In this document: piece by piece, positions 1 through 10,856 of the stretch | How positions within the stretch are numbered: the stretch's first letter is position 1 | How the letters are laid out: the number at the start of each line of letters is the position of its first letter | Source of the DNA: Xestospongia muta | Lineage: Eukaryota; Porifera; Demospongiae; Haplosclerida; Petrosiidae | Reading direction: 5' to 3' | DNA: 64,000 bases | NCBI GenBank assembly: GCA_963693285.1 | Contig: OY848917.1 | Location: forward strand, 30,639,245 to 30,703,244 | Translations under genes and position numbers: made by a program | The notes under the pieces: model-generated | Told to the model about the DNA's origin: nothing | Databases searched by the model: none | What the model saw: only the letters and a program-made list of their open reading frames with translations

Positions 1-1291
1 CTGATTGTATAGTAAAACATGTTTGGATCAGTAAACAATAGGAAGCAAATATTAAGATTCAGTGATGTGTGTCACTGATTATCAATAAAATACTCCAAAC
101 TCTCATAGTTGCCCCATATCAATTCAATATTTAGTGAGACTAACCGTTAGCTTACTGTACTGGCAATATTATAAATATTATAACATGGACACTGTTCATA
201 CCACTTATGATATATGAATTTGACCACATCTTGAGTGACAACATCCAAGATTTTTTACCCTCTCAACGTGTTTGTCACTGCTATTGGTATATTTTTTCTT
301 TCAATGAAGACATCTAATGAAAAAGGTCTTTCAATGAGTTAGAACGTTTGTGTAAACAGTATCTAACAACTAGTCTTCTTGTAATTATGGAAATTAAGGT
401 ATTCATATTATAGTCTTTGTATTTAGGGTAAGATAAGTACTCTACTCCAAATGTTAAATGATTAATTTGATGTTAGCCCTCTTAGTTGTTATGTTTATAT
501 TTTAAGAGTTGATACCATCACCTAAATATTAAAGATATTGTTAATTGAAACAAGTTACAGTGAAAACAAAATTAAAAGAGCTGTACAGCTAATATAACAT
601 TTTAGTATTTTCAATATTTTATTTGCAGTAATATTTTCTTATTGAAAAGTACTTGTCTTATTTTTTCTTACATTTTTCAAATGATTCAGTAATGACATGT
701 GTAATTATATGAGGGAAGTCAGATACCAATAATAGACCAAATTGTTATTGTTATTATATAACTAATTAATTTAAGTGTAATATATGAAAAACTTTATATT
801 TATTAAGGTATTGCCAGATTGAAAGACTTGAGTCTCCTGTATTGACTAATAAGACTGTGACTGCTTGAGTACCATTGTGTGCTCAACTTAACATTATGTA
901 ATTAGTCCTTCTTTTAATATAATTTCATTGGTTGTTAATATTTTAATGTTATCATTAGTTACCATTGTTACTAAATTAGGACCAGAATTATATAGAATTT
1001 GTTTGTTATTATTAAATGTGATCAGTCAGTTTCACATCTCAACTTCTAATTTTTTTGTTTTTTATTTAGCAAGTGACTTACATGTAGCTACATTGAAATG
1101 TTATGTTGTTTTTCATTAGAGTGACTCCTACTGGTTTTATTTTACATATTATATCACTATATGACAAGTCTATGTCAATTAGGACATGTTTATTTATATA
1201 TCTCGTGTATATAGTAATAATATATCATTTCTGTTAGTGTCATTACTTTTACAATATAAAGCTTTATCTAAAATTTTGTTTTTTTATATAG
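1..1291. other. AT-rich sequence upstream of first visible exon
   Basis: No coding exon, RNA gene or clear mobile element was recognised here. It ends in a good 3' splice acceptor (T-rich tract then TATATAG at 1285-1291), so most of it is probably intron of the ankyrin/P-loop/Death gene that continues upstream of the window. The short open frame near 928-1119 is low-complexity and has no coding character. Confidence 0.5.
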
Positions 1292-4200
1292 TGGGGTAAC
1301 TCTCCTCTGCATATAGCTTGCATGTGGGGTCATGTCAATTTTGTCAAGGTCTTAGTCTCTCATGGTGCAGATCCAACAATAAGAAATAATGAGGGAAAAA
1401 CTCCTGCTGATGAGGTCAAAGCTGATGATGTTAACAGACAAGTAATATTGGAAGCACTAGAAAATGCAAAACAAGGTATATAGATTGTTTACATTTTATA
1501 TTATGTGATGATGACTATCAATTCTTACATAAATATCATAAAGAGTTATCATTGACACAATACATTAAACATTGTTAATTCACTATATTATAATAATATG
1601 ATACATATAATTTATGGCACTCCTCTGTTGAAAGGCAATGAGTATATTTATGAGAAACATTATTTTTATAACATGATAACTGGGCATAAAACAACAATAA
1701 CAATAATTGTTGACCAGTATACTATGACAACTGAATATAAATGTTATTATAAGTATAGTTTGGAGACATGTACTAAAGCTTTTTATCAATTATAAGACAT
1801 GCTTATCATTATAGCAATCACACAGAATTTATTGTTTATACTGTGTACATAGGTGAGACTTCAACAATTTAATGAAGTTCTTGTTGTACATAACATTATG
1901 TCTTAATGTACAAACAGACAACATTATTGGTTGATTATACATTAGTATATTCTTTGCTTCATTAATTATTTATGTCAGCAAGTAACTCAGACTCCTCTAC
2001 AATACATCTAAAGATAGTATTAGCCAGCTTGTTGTATATCAAGTATTGATAGTATTATACTAACAGTCAATGAAATTATTACAGTCTGTTCTGATGTTTA
2101 ACAGAGAGTCTACATTTATAAAGTGAACAATGCTTGCTAAATTAAATGATGAATATATCATTTGAATTATAATTAATTTGATTTTAGATTCCATTATAAT
2201 TCTAAGTCTGTAACTTATTGTACCATTGTTATAATCACAAGTTTAAAGACACTGAAGCATTCTTTGATAGTAGGACACTATCAATACTGTGGCACTTAGA
2301 GAGGTCTAATATAATCATTTATCTATTGTGTACATTGGTGATGACTCCTTCTGTATAGTTTGATGGAACTCTATTGTTCTACATTAGAATATGTTTCTTG
2401 TACAGACTTGTTGTTTTATTAATTGTAGTGTCATATCAAACTCAATATTATTTATTTTATATTCATACATTGTCTATAATAACATATGTCTATAATATGT
2501 GTGTTTACAACTATCTTAAACCTACTGTTAATTGCATGTACTAACTTTTAAACCATTAGATTTCATTATATCTGTGAAATAAAACTTTCAATACATACAA
2601 GTTTTAGTGATTATATCTGTACTCACTAAATGACTAAAATTAGTACATGCAATATTAATAGAATGTTAAAGGTATTCTAGCCAACAAGTATCACTGTTAG
2701 TAGCATTTATGACTACAGTTTTGTAAATGTTGCTTTATATGTTATATTGGCTTTGCTATATCTTTAATGTAGCCACCTTCATCTTGTCAGTACTATTCTG
2801 CTATGTATTGCTATGTAGTGTATTGTAAATATTCTTATATGACACTATACTAAATCAGACATTATACACAATCTATAAATGATATGATAGTGTTTGTAGC
2901 TCTCTAAGATAACTCATTTATTCACTTACACTTGATAATTTCATAAACCTGTGATTTAAACATTGTATACTCGATTGAATTGACTCACCATGTAGTTTTA
3001 AAGTTCAGTCAATTTTCTTTGTTAACTTATACATACATTAGTCACTCTGTTAGCCTTTTTAAACTATGCTTCTGTAACATGGAAACAGTTTAACATGTAT
3101 GTGCCTTGCCTGCCATAGAGCTAATGTCATATTATCTGAAAAGTCATTAAAGTATGGCAATATTTCGTTACAACAATTAGTTGGTCTATATTCATTGCTA
3201 TAGTATCATTCTAGAGTATGTCACTCATCATTATAACTACATTAGTGTATTAAATTGTTAATGATTTGTGTTCAGTTTACATTACTTCCTTATTATTGTA
3301 TAATATTGATATAAAATTCCATAAATATACACAGCTCTTATTTGATTAGTTCATAGTTTGTTTTACATAGTTAGAAAAAATTATTAGGCTTTGTATTACA
3401 CATTATCAATCATCATTAATAACTTTATGCTACATTAATAATAATTGTCTTAGAAAATAACAGTGTGATCTAAATTAATAACAATAAAATTGCAAACATT
3501 ATGACTATTTGGTATTCGATTTACCAATCACATATACTAGCTTAATGTAAATAAGATTTAATAATAGGATCAGCATGTTTATTGTCTTTATTTATATTTC
3601 TTTCTTTTCAATAGATTATTCTGGTGTTGTACATAAAGCACTCAAGGAAGGCCATGTCAAAGCAAAGTGGTCAAAGCTTGCTACATCAGGAGCACCTGCA
3701 ACTGGAAAGTCTTCAATTATAAAACTTATTTTAGATGAACCTCCTCCAGAAGAGCACCATAGTACTTTAGTAGTCACTACACCAGAAATAAGGAGGGTTG
3801 GTACAACTGGTTTTATAGCTGGAGCTGAACCAGGCAATTCTTCTTGCCCAATATGGAATAAAGTAAACCCACACTCAGTCAAACAGATGATAGCCAAACA
3901 AATAAAACATGGAGTTGATTCTTCTCCAAAAACATCTGCGGCAAAAAGTGGAGGTGACAGTGAATCTTCATCCTCATCTGATGATGATGGAATACCATCT
4001 GGTACTACAAAGGATATGTCACAGTCAAAAGATGTGTCCGTTTCAGTACAACAATCAACACCTAAGCTTGTATCTCCTGCTACTAGTGAAATTGTTAAAA
4101 TCTTGCCAACTGTAGAGGAGTCCCCAGAGCTTTATCAGTCACACTGGGTTTATGTGGTAGACTCAGGTGGTCAAGCAGCCTTTATAGACATAGCGCCCGC

Positions 4201-7159
4201 GTTGCTACGCTATAACCCAGTTAGCATACTCACCCTAAAATTAAATGAGAAGCTTGGAGATAGGCCCAAATTTTATTTTAGCTTTAAGGGTGAGTTGATT
4301 GGAGAACCAGTGGAACGCCAGATCACCAACATGCAACTTCTTGAATCGTCATTTCGTTCACTAGTGTCAACCGATCAGCCCCATTTGCGCAATATCCATA
4401 TCACGTGTTCTTATGACAAGCCTTCCCTTCTTGTTCTTGGCACATTCTATGATAAAGTAGATGAGTGCAAAGGAGAGACCTTAGACCAGAAAAATGCAGC
4501 TCTTTGGTCAACTTTAAGCAAATTTCGTGATGTGAGGCTCAATTATAGCGATGGTAAAAAGAAAGTAATTTTTCCTATCAACACAATTGCCCGTGGTGAG
4601 CCTGAACAAGAAATGGCCAAGTTTATTCGTAATGTTGTTTGTCGCTCTTACATTGAAGCTATTATACCAGCTCGATGGTTCTTGTTTAATCTGGATCTAG
4701 AAGAGTTTCAAAAGAAGAGTGGGTCAATGGTTGTAAGCAAAGAACAGTGTTTGAGGATTGGAGGAGCACTAATGATGGAGCCAAAGGATGTTGAAGCGGC
4801 GCTCATGTACTACCACGATCTGACAGTTTTCTTGTATTTCCCTAAAATCCTCCCTAATGTGGTATTTTTACACCCTCAACCACTATTCAATAAGTTGTCT
4901 GAGTTAATTAGTATTTCTTTTGCTGATGCTGTTGACCATTTAAGGAAAATGAATATTATTTTACCTGCTGATGCCCACGATCAACTTAAGAGTGAAGGTA
5001 CCTTTACACGAGATATTTTAGATCATCTCTCTGAGGGATTCACTGAAGAGTTCACAGCTGATGATTTTTTAAGATTAATGGAAGATATCTTCATTATTGC
5101 ACCTCTACCAGTAAAAGGAAAATTTTTTCTTCCAAGCGTACTCCCAACATCAGACAACTTAGAGAAGATTAGAGGTCCATTCTTAAGAAACATGGACTCT
5201 CTTGTTTTGACGTGGGAAATGAAACCACTCCCTCAAGGTGTCTTTCCTGCTCTTGTTGTTAATCTCCTTAAGCGACAAATCTCACCAAATTTCGATCTTT
5301 ATCGTCCCATCGACTTAAACGAAGAGTCTCGACAGTATCGCAATGCTATCCGACTAGCATGTCTTGACCTAGGAGGTGCAATTCTCTTAGTTGATGCCAT
5401 TTATTGGCTGGAAATTTATTACTATGGGCGTTCTACAAAGTGTTCTGCTATTCGATGTTCTATTTTAGAGGGTATAAATGCAGTTGTGAAGAAATTCCAG
5501 TATAAGCCAATTCTATCAATTCCTCAGGAACGCTTTCTCTGCTCAATTTGCCCTCCTCCAAGAAATCATCTTTGTCGTCCAGATGAAGACAAGGAGACGC
5601 TTACTTGCTGTCAAGATGGCATGTCATTTGTTGCAATTGACCCAAAACGACAGTACCCTTGGATTGATTACGTAGCTCCTGAAGATTCTAAGCTACAAGG
5701 TAATTAAAAATAATGCATTTCTTAATGTAAACAGTATAGTCTATAGAAGGATGAGGTGTACAACTATGTAGTCAGAATGTTGCAAAAACACTTTGTGAAT
5801 ATACTGTACAAGAACTATATTAATTGGTTATAATATTGTTATATACCTAGTGACTTGTGTAATGTTCTTCCAAGAAAAAAGAAGGAAGAATAATGAATGA
5901 AAAGAAGAATGCACATTTAACTTGAAGTTAAGTGTGCATTCTTCTTCCTTCTTTTTTCTGAGGTTATAGCATAATTTATCTAAAACAGTGCCTAGAATGG
6001 TGCCTTGACCAGATCAGAGATAGAGTCTAATGCTGAAGAGTTTAAGGTTTAAGATAACTTCTTTGAAGTGCTACAAGCATTTTGTCATTAAAGGTGCTTT
6101 CTGCTTGTACTTGTGCTAAATACAACAAATTATAATTACTTTGGAGCAGTTTTAAACCATTTTGAATGCTACTTAACATAGGAGTGTTAAATGCGTAGAG
6201 ATGGATATGAAAAAAATGGCCACTGGTACTACATTTTAATGCTTCCAAAACACCATTAAAGTTGATTTACAAGTTTAAACTGCCAACAGTACTTGACACA
6301 AATCATGTCTTTTCACAGCTAGAAAAAGTTGCAATAATGCTAGAAAGTGTTTGAGCACAATGTTGCATTAAGTTTCACAGTAGTTCTACAAAACCTAATA
6401 GCATTTTTTGGTAAACACTGCTTGGGAACAGGTTTTCTTCCAATAACTAGAATTGTTCATAGAATGGTAGTCTCTTTCAAACTGCATCTGTTGTTATTAA
6501 AATTGTAACTAAGCATGTACATTACAATGTGGTGAATTGGTGAACTGTATGGTTGCTATTTTTGTAGTTCATGGATTTGTGCTTTGGTCATAAACAGTTA
6601 CTCAATACTTGAACAAATTTCAGTTAGATAATAGCTGAAATCAGTTAGTATACTGACAATATGGAATGCAAAAAGTATATAAACAAGTAAATATTTATGA
6701 AAGTGAAAGGTAATGTAGATTTGGCAACTCTGAAAGTGTAGAAACAAAGTAGCAATCAGTGCTAGTAAAGTAGACATATAAATGGTGTAATTTTATTTTA
6801 TACTTTATAGTAGTGATTTCAAATGATTAGTAACTTTTGTTATTTTTACAGTGACATCTAGTGTCCTTCAGATGAAACCTGATTTTACTGATCTACTAGG
6901 TATACTGGTAGACATTGATTATGACTGGGAAAAGATTGGTATTGCATTGAAAGTAGAACAGCGTGTCTTAGCTGACCTATTTACAAGTCGTGAAGATAAC
7001 ACTTTCAAACTTTCACGAGTTTTACGAAGCTGGATGGACAAAATGCCAACAAACATAACATGGGAAGTGGTTCTTACAGCCGTTGAAGGACCAATCGTGA
7101 AACATTCATCAACAGCCATGAAGATACGAAAGTTCTTGGCAACTATGCAAGTACGATGA
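1292..7159 (+). CDS. Ankyrin-repeat / ROC-like P-loop NTPase / Death-domain protein (3' part of gene)
   Basis: Three exons join in frame: 1292-1475, 3615-5699 and 6852-7159 (stop TGA). Together they give 858 residues of an incomplete protein, since upstream ankyrin exons lie outside the window. Exon 1 is an ankyrin unit (SPLHIAC, then LVSHGADP). Exon 2 holds a Walker A GAPATGKS (3689-3712), a Ser/Asp-rich linker (about 3948-3990), a G3-like DSGGQ (4160-4174), a G4-like DKVD (4451-4462) and then a long COR-like helical region. Exon 3 is a Death-fold domain with the typical W..IG...L / VLRSWMDK / TWEVVLTAVEGPIV pattern. Both junctions are phase 1 and fit exactly. By analogy with ROCO and NLR-like STAND proteins it may be a nucleotide-dependent signalling switch recruiting Death-domain partners in the cytoplasm; that role is inferred. 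No frameshift or stop was seen, so it appears functional. The G4 motif is DKVD rather than NKxD, so nucleotide preference is uncertain. Confidence 0.85.
1476..3614 (+). other. Intron of ankyrin/P-loop/Death gene
   Basis: This intron of about 2.1 kb runs from a GTATAT donor to a TTTTCAATAG acceptor. It is AT-rich, with no recognisable domain on either strand. The overlapping short frames around 1583-1795 on both strands look like chance. Confidence 0.7.
5874..5958. repeat. Long near-perfect hairpin in the last intron
   Basis: An inverted repeat sits in the intron between the P-loop and Death exons. The inner arms 5903-5923 and 5925-5945 match at 20 of 21 positions around a 1-nt centre. The outer arm 5874-5890 is the exact reverse complement of 5942-5958. 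Transcribed, it would fold into an almost uninterrupted stem of 35 or more bp. It could be a palindromic MITE end or a small-RNA precursor; the sequence alone does not decide. Confidence 0.8.
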
Positions 7160-7391
7160 AAGCTTTAAGATAACATTAGACATAAAGTAAAATTCTTTCC
7201 CAATACTAATTTCTTTAAGTGATCCATTGTTTATCATTACTTAGTAGTTTTAATTTTTGTATTTCTTTCCCTATTTTATACATGTTACATAAAGATAATT
7301 GTTACTCTTTTGTAGATATGTATAATTATTTTCAAAGCAATTTTTTCTTGCTGACCTAATTTAATCAATACTTTCAACTTAAGAGTGTGAA

Positions 7392-7397
7392 AATAAA
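7392..7397 (+). promoter_or_regulatory. Candidate polyadenylation signal
   Basis: AATAAA lies about 235 nt after the stop codon of the ankyrin/P-loop/Death gene, in a T-rich 3' region. This is assigned by motif and position only. Confidence 0.35.
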
Positions 7398-7471
7398 ACA
7401 TATGATAATCCTCTTTAACACTTTGAGGAAAAATGTGATTCAGTTTCTATTTCATAGTCAGCAAGATAATT

Positions 7472-8045
7472 ATGTATGATGTATGTTGTACATCAGTACA
7501 GTTATTACTGTATTGTGATTCTGTCAACATTTATGATAAAAATTTTAAACTAGAACATATAGCAATGATGGCTGTCATATCCACAGCAATTTTGATGATA
7601 TATATTAAAATGATTAAGGGTTGGCAATTATATAGTCATCCTAAATGTTTTTTTTATAAGTTGTCCATGCATCAATTCAGGCTTGATCAAGCACTTGCAG
7701 CATCTATTGTATTAGATAGAAAACAAGGCTATGGTACAGTCACACTACAAATAGATGTAGACGTTGCATCAGATTCTGGTTATTTTGATATCAATCAGAA
7801 ACTGAAGTATTTAAGTCATCAAGGTACAAACAACATGAAAGGTGTTTTTTGGCTTATTCCATTGTTTCTAATGACATGACGACATCAGATCAAGAAGGTC
7901 AATTCAGGTACAATTAAAGAAACATTGAACCTTTCAATGCTGCTAGACAAAGTGCTGAACAAAGAGCTTACCAAATGGCAATGTCTGGCAATCTTATCAA
8001 TTTACTAAACAGGTTGTCATCAATGTCTACTAATTATATGTTTGT
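7472..8045 (+). pseudogene. Unidentified degenerate coding fragment
   Basis: An open frame of 135 codons (7472-7879) contains a protein-like stretch from about residue 68 (HQFRLDQALAASIVLDRKQG, then IDVDVASDSGYFDI). After a frame change at about 7860, coding-like sequence continues (SAEQRAYQMAMSG) to about 8045. The family is not recognised. It adjoins unidentified minus-strand coding fragments (8.07-10.85 kb) and may belong to the same mobile or virus-like element. Confidence 0.3.
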
Positions 8046-8065
8046 AGGAATGGTCTACTGAACAA

Positions 8066-8650
8066 TTAACTTAGCCATAATTTATTTGATTTATCTTTGG
8101 ATGGATTATTAACTTCTATTTTATTCAAATATTTATTGTAATCTTTCAGAATATTTTCAAATAAGATGCTATTTTGTTGACTTGCATAATCCAATGATCT
8201 TTTTTTCATTTCTTTTTCTTCCATTTCCAATCTTCTCTTTTCACCATGCACATCACAAACTTAAATAAAAGAGCCAATTTGTCTAATAACATTCTTCAAT
8301 CCTTTTCTTAGCTGCTTCTTCACCTTTTATGATTACACCTTCATCATCAAAATCTATAATTTCATCCTCAACATCAATATCTGAATTTCATTTTCATAAT
8401 CATTATTAATGTGATAAGAACATTTATCACTTTCTTCAATCAATAATTTATCCATTTCTTGATTAACTATTCTGTATTTGTAGATCTTTACTAATTATTG
8501 TAATTTACCACTTTCAATCCATCTTTTTATTCTTTGTTGTAAGAATTGTTTCTTTATTTTAATACTGTCAACTAATTGATTTATATCATTAATAGTAAAT
8601 GTTCTACCATCTAACCAATTGACATATTGTCAATAAACTTGTCTATGACT
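8066..8650 (-). pseudogene. Unidentified degenerate helical-protein fragment
   Basis: Minus-strand coding-like sequence occurs in two pieces. The upstream piece (about 8650-8500) reads WLDGRTFTINDINQLVDSIK and then a basic QQRIKRWIESG segment. The downstream piece (8251-8066) is a charged helix-rich tail (EEKEMKKRSLDYASQQ). Stops and frame changes separate them. The helical, basic character would suit a DNA-binding or accessory protein of a transposon, but no family was identified. Confidence 0.3.
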
Positions 8651-8988
8651 CTAAATGAACAATGAACTAAGTGTCCATTAATTTATACACTATTTGTCTA
8701 GTGTTCACTGTCCACTGTCTATAAAATAGATCCATTTAAAATATGTCCTACAAATAACGTAGGGACAGTGTCCAAAAAGTGGACAAATCATTTGTTTTTG
8801 TCTAAATTTACATTAATTTGTTTGAGTTTGCTGTCTACTGTCTACTATCTGAAAAAAGATATTCAGTTAACTATCTATAAAATGGATGTCTATTTTCTAC
8901 TGTACACTGTCTATTTGTAAGTTGACTATATTTATTGATTTAATTTCAATAATTGATAAAAAAATATAAAAATAACTTATTATTATTA

Positions 8989-9630
8989 CTAATTAATTGT
9001 CTTCAATAATTTACCTCTAATTTCTAAAGTAATTTGAGTATTTACAAGTCTTTTCAATTTTACATTTAGAGCCTTGCAATCAATTTCAAGCTCTAAATGT
9101 TTACCAAATGTGTAGGTGACAATATCGTATATTGCATGGTTTCTGCACATAGACTTGACACACAATAGTTTGATCAGCTTTGTCTCCATAAATTGGAAAT
9201 CTCAAATCATTGTTACCATCCCCAAATCATATAATCTGTCAGGTCTTAGTTTGTAATTTTTGTACATCTCTAGTTCTGATTTAGTGTTAGCACTATACAA
9301 ACGAGTCTTCATTAATCCTAATTGTAAGAACCATTAATTTTAGTAATGTCTGGATTGTTATCAGTTGTCTTCCATTTAAATCCATTTATTGTAGCAGTAT
9401 AATCATTGTCTTCTTGCAATGTACCAATACCTTTCCATGCTAATAGAGATGGTAAATCTTCCACATACTGTGGTAATGCAGTATTAGTTGAATCAACACT
9501 TGCATAGCCTTGCTTTAGAATGCCTAATATGTTGTACCAAAGACTCTCCTGTTTGTACTCTAATTCTATTGATGATCATTTAGTTCTGATAAATATTACC
9601 GCTGGTCCTGGTAAGTAAATTAAGTGACAG
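8989..9630 (-). pseudogene. Unidentified degenerate protein, C-terminal part
   Basis: Read on the minus strand from about 9630 down, a long coding-like frame runs LEYKQESLWYNILGILKQGY, then STNTALPQYVEDLPSLLAWK, then LYSANTKSELEMYKNYKLRP. After frame changes it ends in a basic tail with a stop at 8989. The composition resembles a compact beta-rich domain. Structural proteins of large self-synthesising DNA elements (Polinton/Maverick type) were considered because several unrelated ORFs lie in series here, but no diagnostic polymerase, integrase, ATPase or protease was found. Function unknown. Confidence 0.3.
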
Positions 9631-9965
9631 GACAATAATTTTATAGTATATAATTGTCTTCATTGCACTAGCCTCAAAACTGTATTCAGCTAGTCTTGTC
9701 TACTACTCTCAACTAACTCAAACTTTTTCTGAACCTGAAAATCCAGAGAAACATGTTACAAGGTACTTACATTTTATCATTGATAATACATGTAATACAT
9801 TTTTGTCAATAGATTGAATTGGATTGAAGTCTTGGGGACATGTTATAAGTGTGGTGGTATAGTTGTTCTTTCAGTCAACCTTTCTTTCAAACTTTGGCCT
9901 TAACTCATATTATAATTCTTAATAATAATAATTATACAGTGCATCATTAATACCTTTATTGGTTG

Positions 9966-10853
9966 TTAATTACTAATTGAAGCTTTCATCATTGTATTAG
10001 ATCTAGGTTGTAACATGTCTTTTAGTGGTAATTGATTGGTTGGACCAGGTGGTAAAGATGGTATTGGTGGACCTACAGTATGATCTAGCACTTGACCAGG
10101 TTGAATTATGCTGTATGCTTCCATGCTTTCTTTTGGACTTCTTGAAGGCAAAGCTCTGTTCTTAGATTCTTCTAACTATCTAGTGAAGCTAGTTTCTTAA
10201 ACTCCAGTTGTATCTATTGTTAACAGTTTGGTGAATCCTGAAGATTGTAAGGTGCAGCAGCTGTACCACAAAAATTAGTTTCTTCTTCCATTAGTTGTGG
10301 TTGTAAAGAAAGTGGTAATTTGTTTTTCTTTTGTAAACTGTATACTTCTTTCATGTTTTCATTCTTTTCTTTAAATTTCTATTTTGTATATATTGATTTT
10401 AGCTTTAGATTTCTCTTTAGGTAAAGGTTGAATCAGTTGGCACTTTATTTGGTGGTATAATTGTTGGATCCATGGCTTGCAATGTTGGTACAAATCCTTG
10501 ACTCAATTCAGCATGCCCAGTTTTTTGATTTAAGTATGGACCTATTGGTGCTGGATCATGTCCTATCTATGCTCAAATTGTTTCATCTTGTCTCTGTTTA
10601 ACCCATAGTGCATCCATTCTACTTCTGTCTCTGATTATTGTCTTTCTAGCCAACTTTGATTTATTGGAGTATCACCAGTAGCTTCTTGATACCTCTCATA
10701 ATCTCTGTCCAAGTGTCTAGCAATGTCAGATTGTTTCCATCTTTTAGTTTGATAACCCATATCAGCTCTTCTCTTTCTGATCATTTGTTCATTTTCCAAC
10801 ATGGCTTCTTGCTCTTGTGTCAAAGCAAATGTTTCTATATCAAGTGCTTCCAT
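9966..10853 (-). pseudogene. Unidentified degenerate protein, N-terminal and proline-rich parts
   Basis: The minus-strand fragment starts at an ATG (10853) with a charged helical region (ALTQEQEAMLENEQMIRKRR, then RHLDRDYERYQEATGDTPIN; stop 10635). Frame-shifted sequence follows (HDPAPIGPYLNQKTGHAELS), then a proline-rich piece (GPPIPSLPPGPTNQLP) ending at a stop at 9966. It lies in line with the 8989-9630 fragment and may be its upstream partner in one decayed element. No family recognised. Confidence 0.3.
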
Positions 10854-10856
10854 GTT

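Noticed and set aside
1583..1795. Overlapping 65- and 68-codon frames on both strands
   Set aside because: They lie in an intron, are AT-driven and have no motif or splice support.
7472..10853. Assignment as a Polinton/Maverick
   Set aside because: No DNA polymerase B, retroviral-type integrase, packaging ATPase or protease fragment was found, so the name is not supported.
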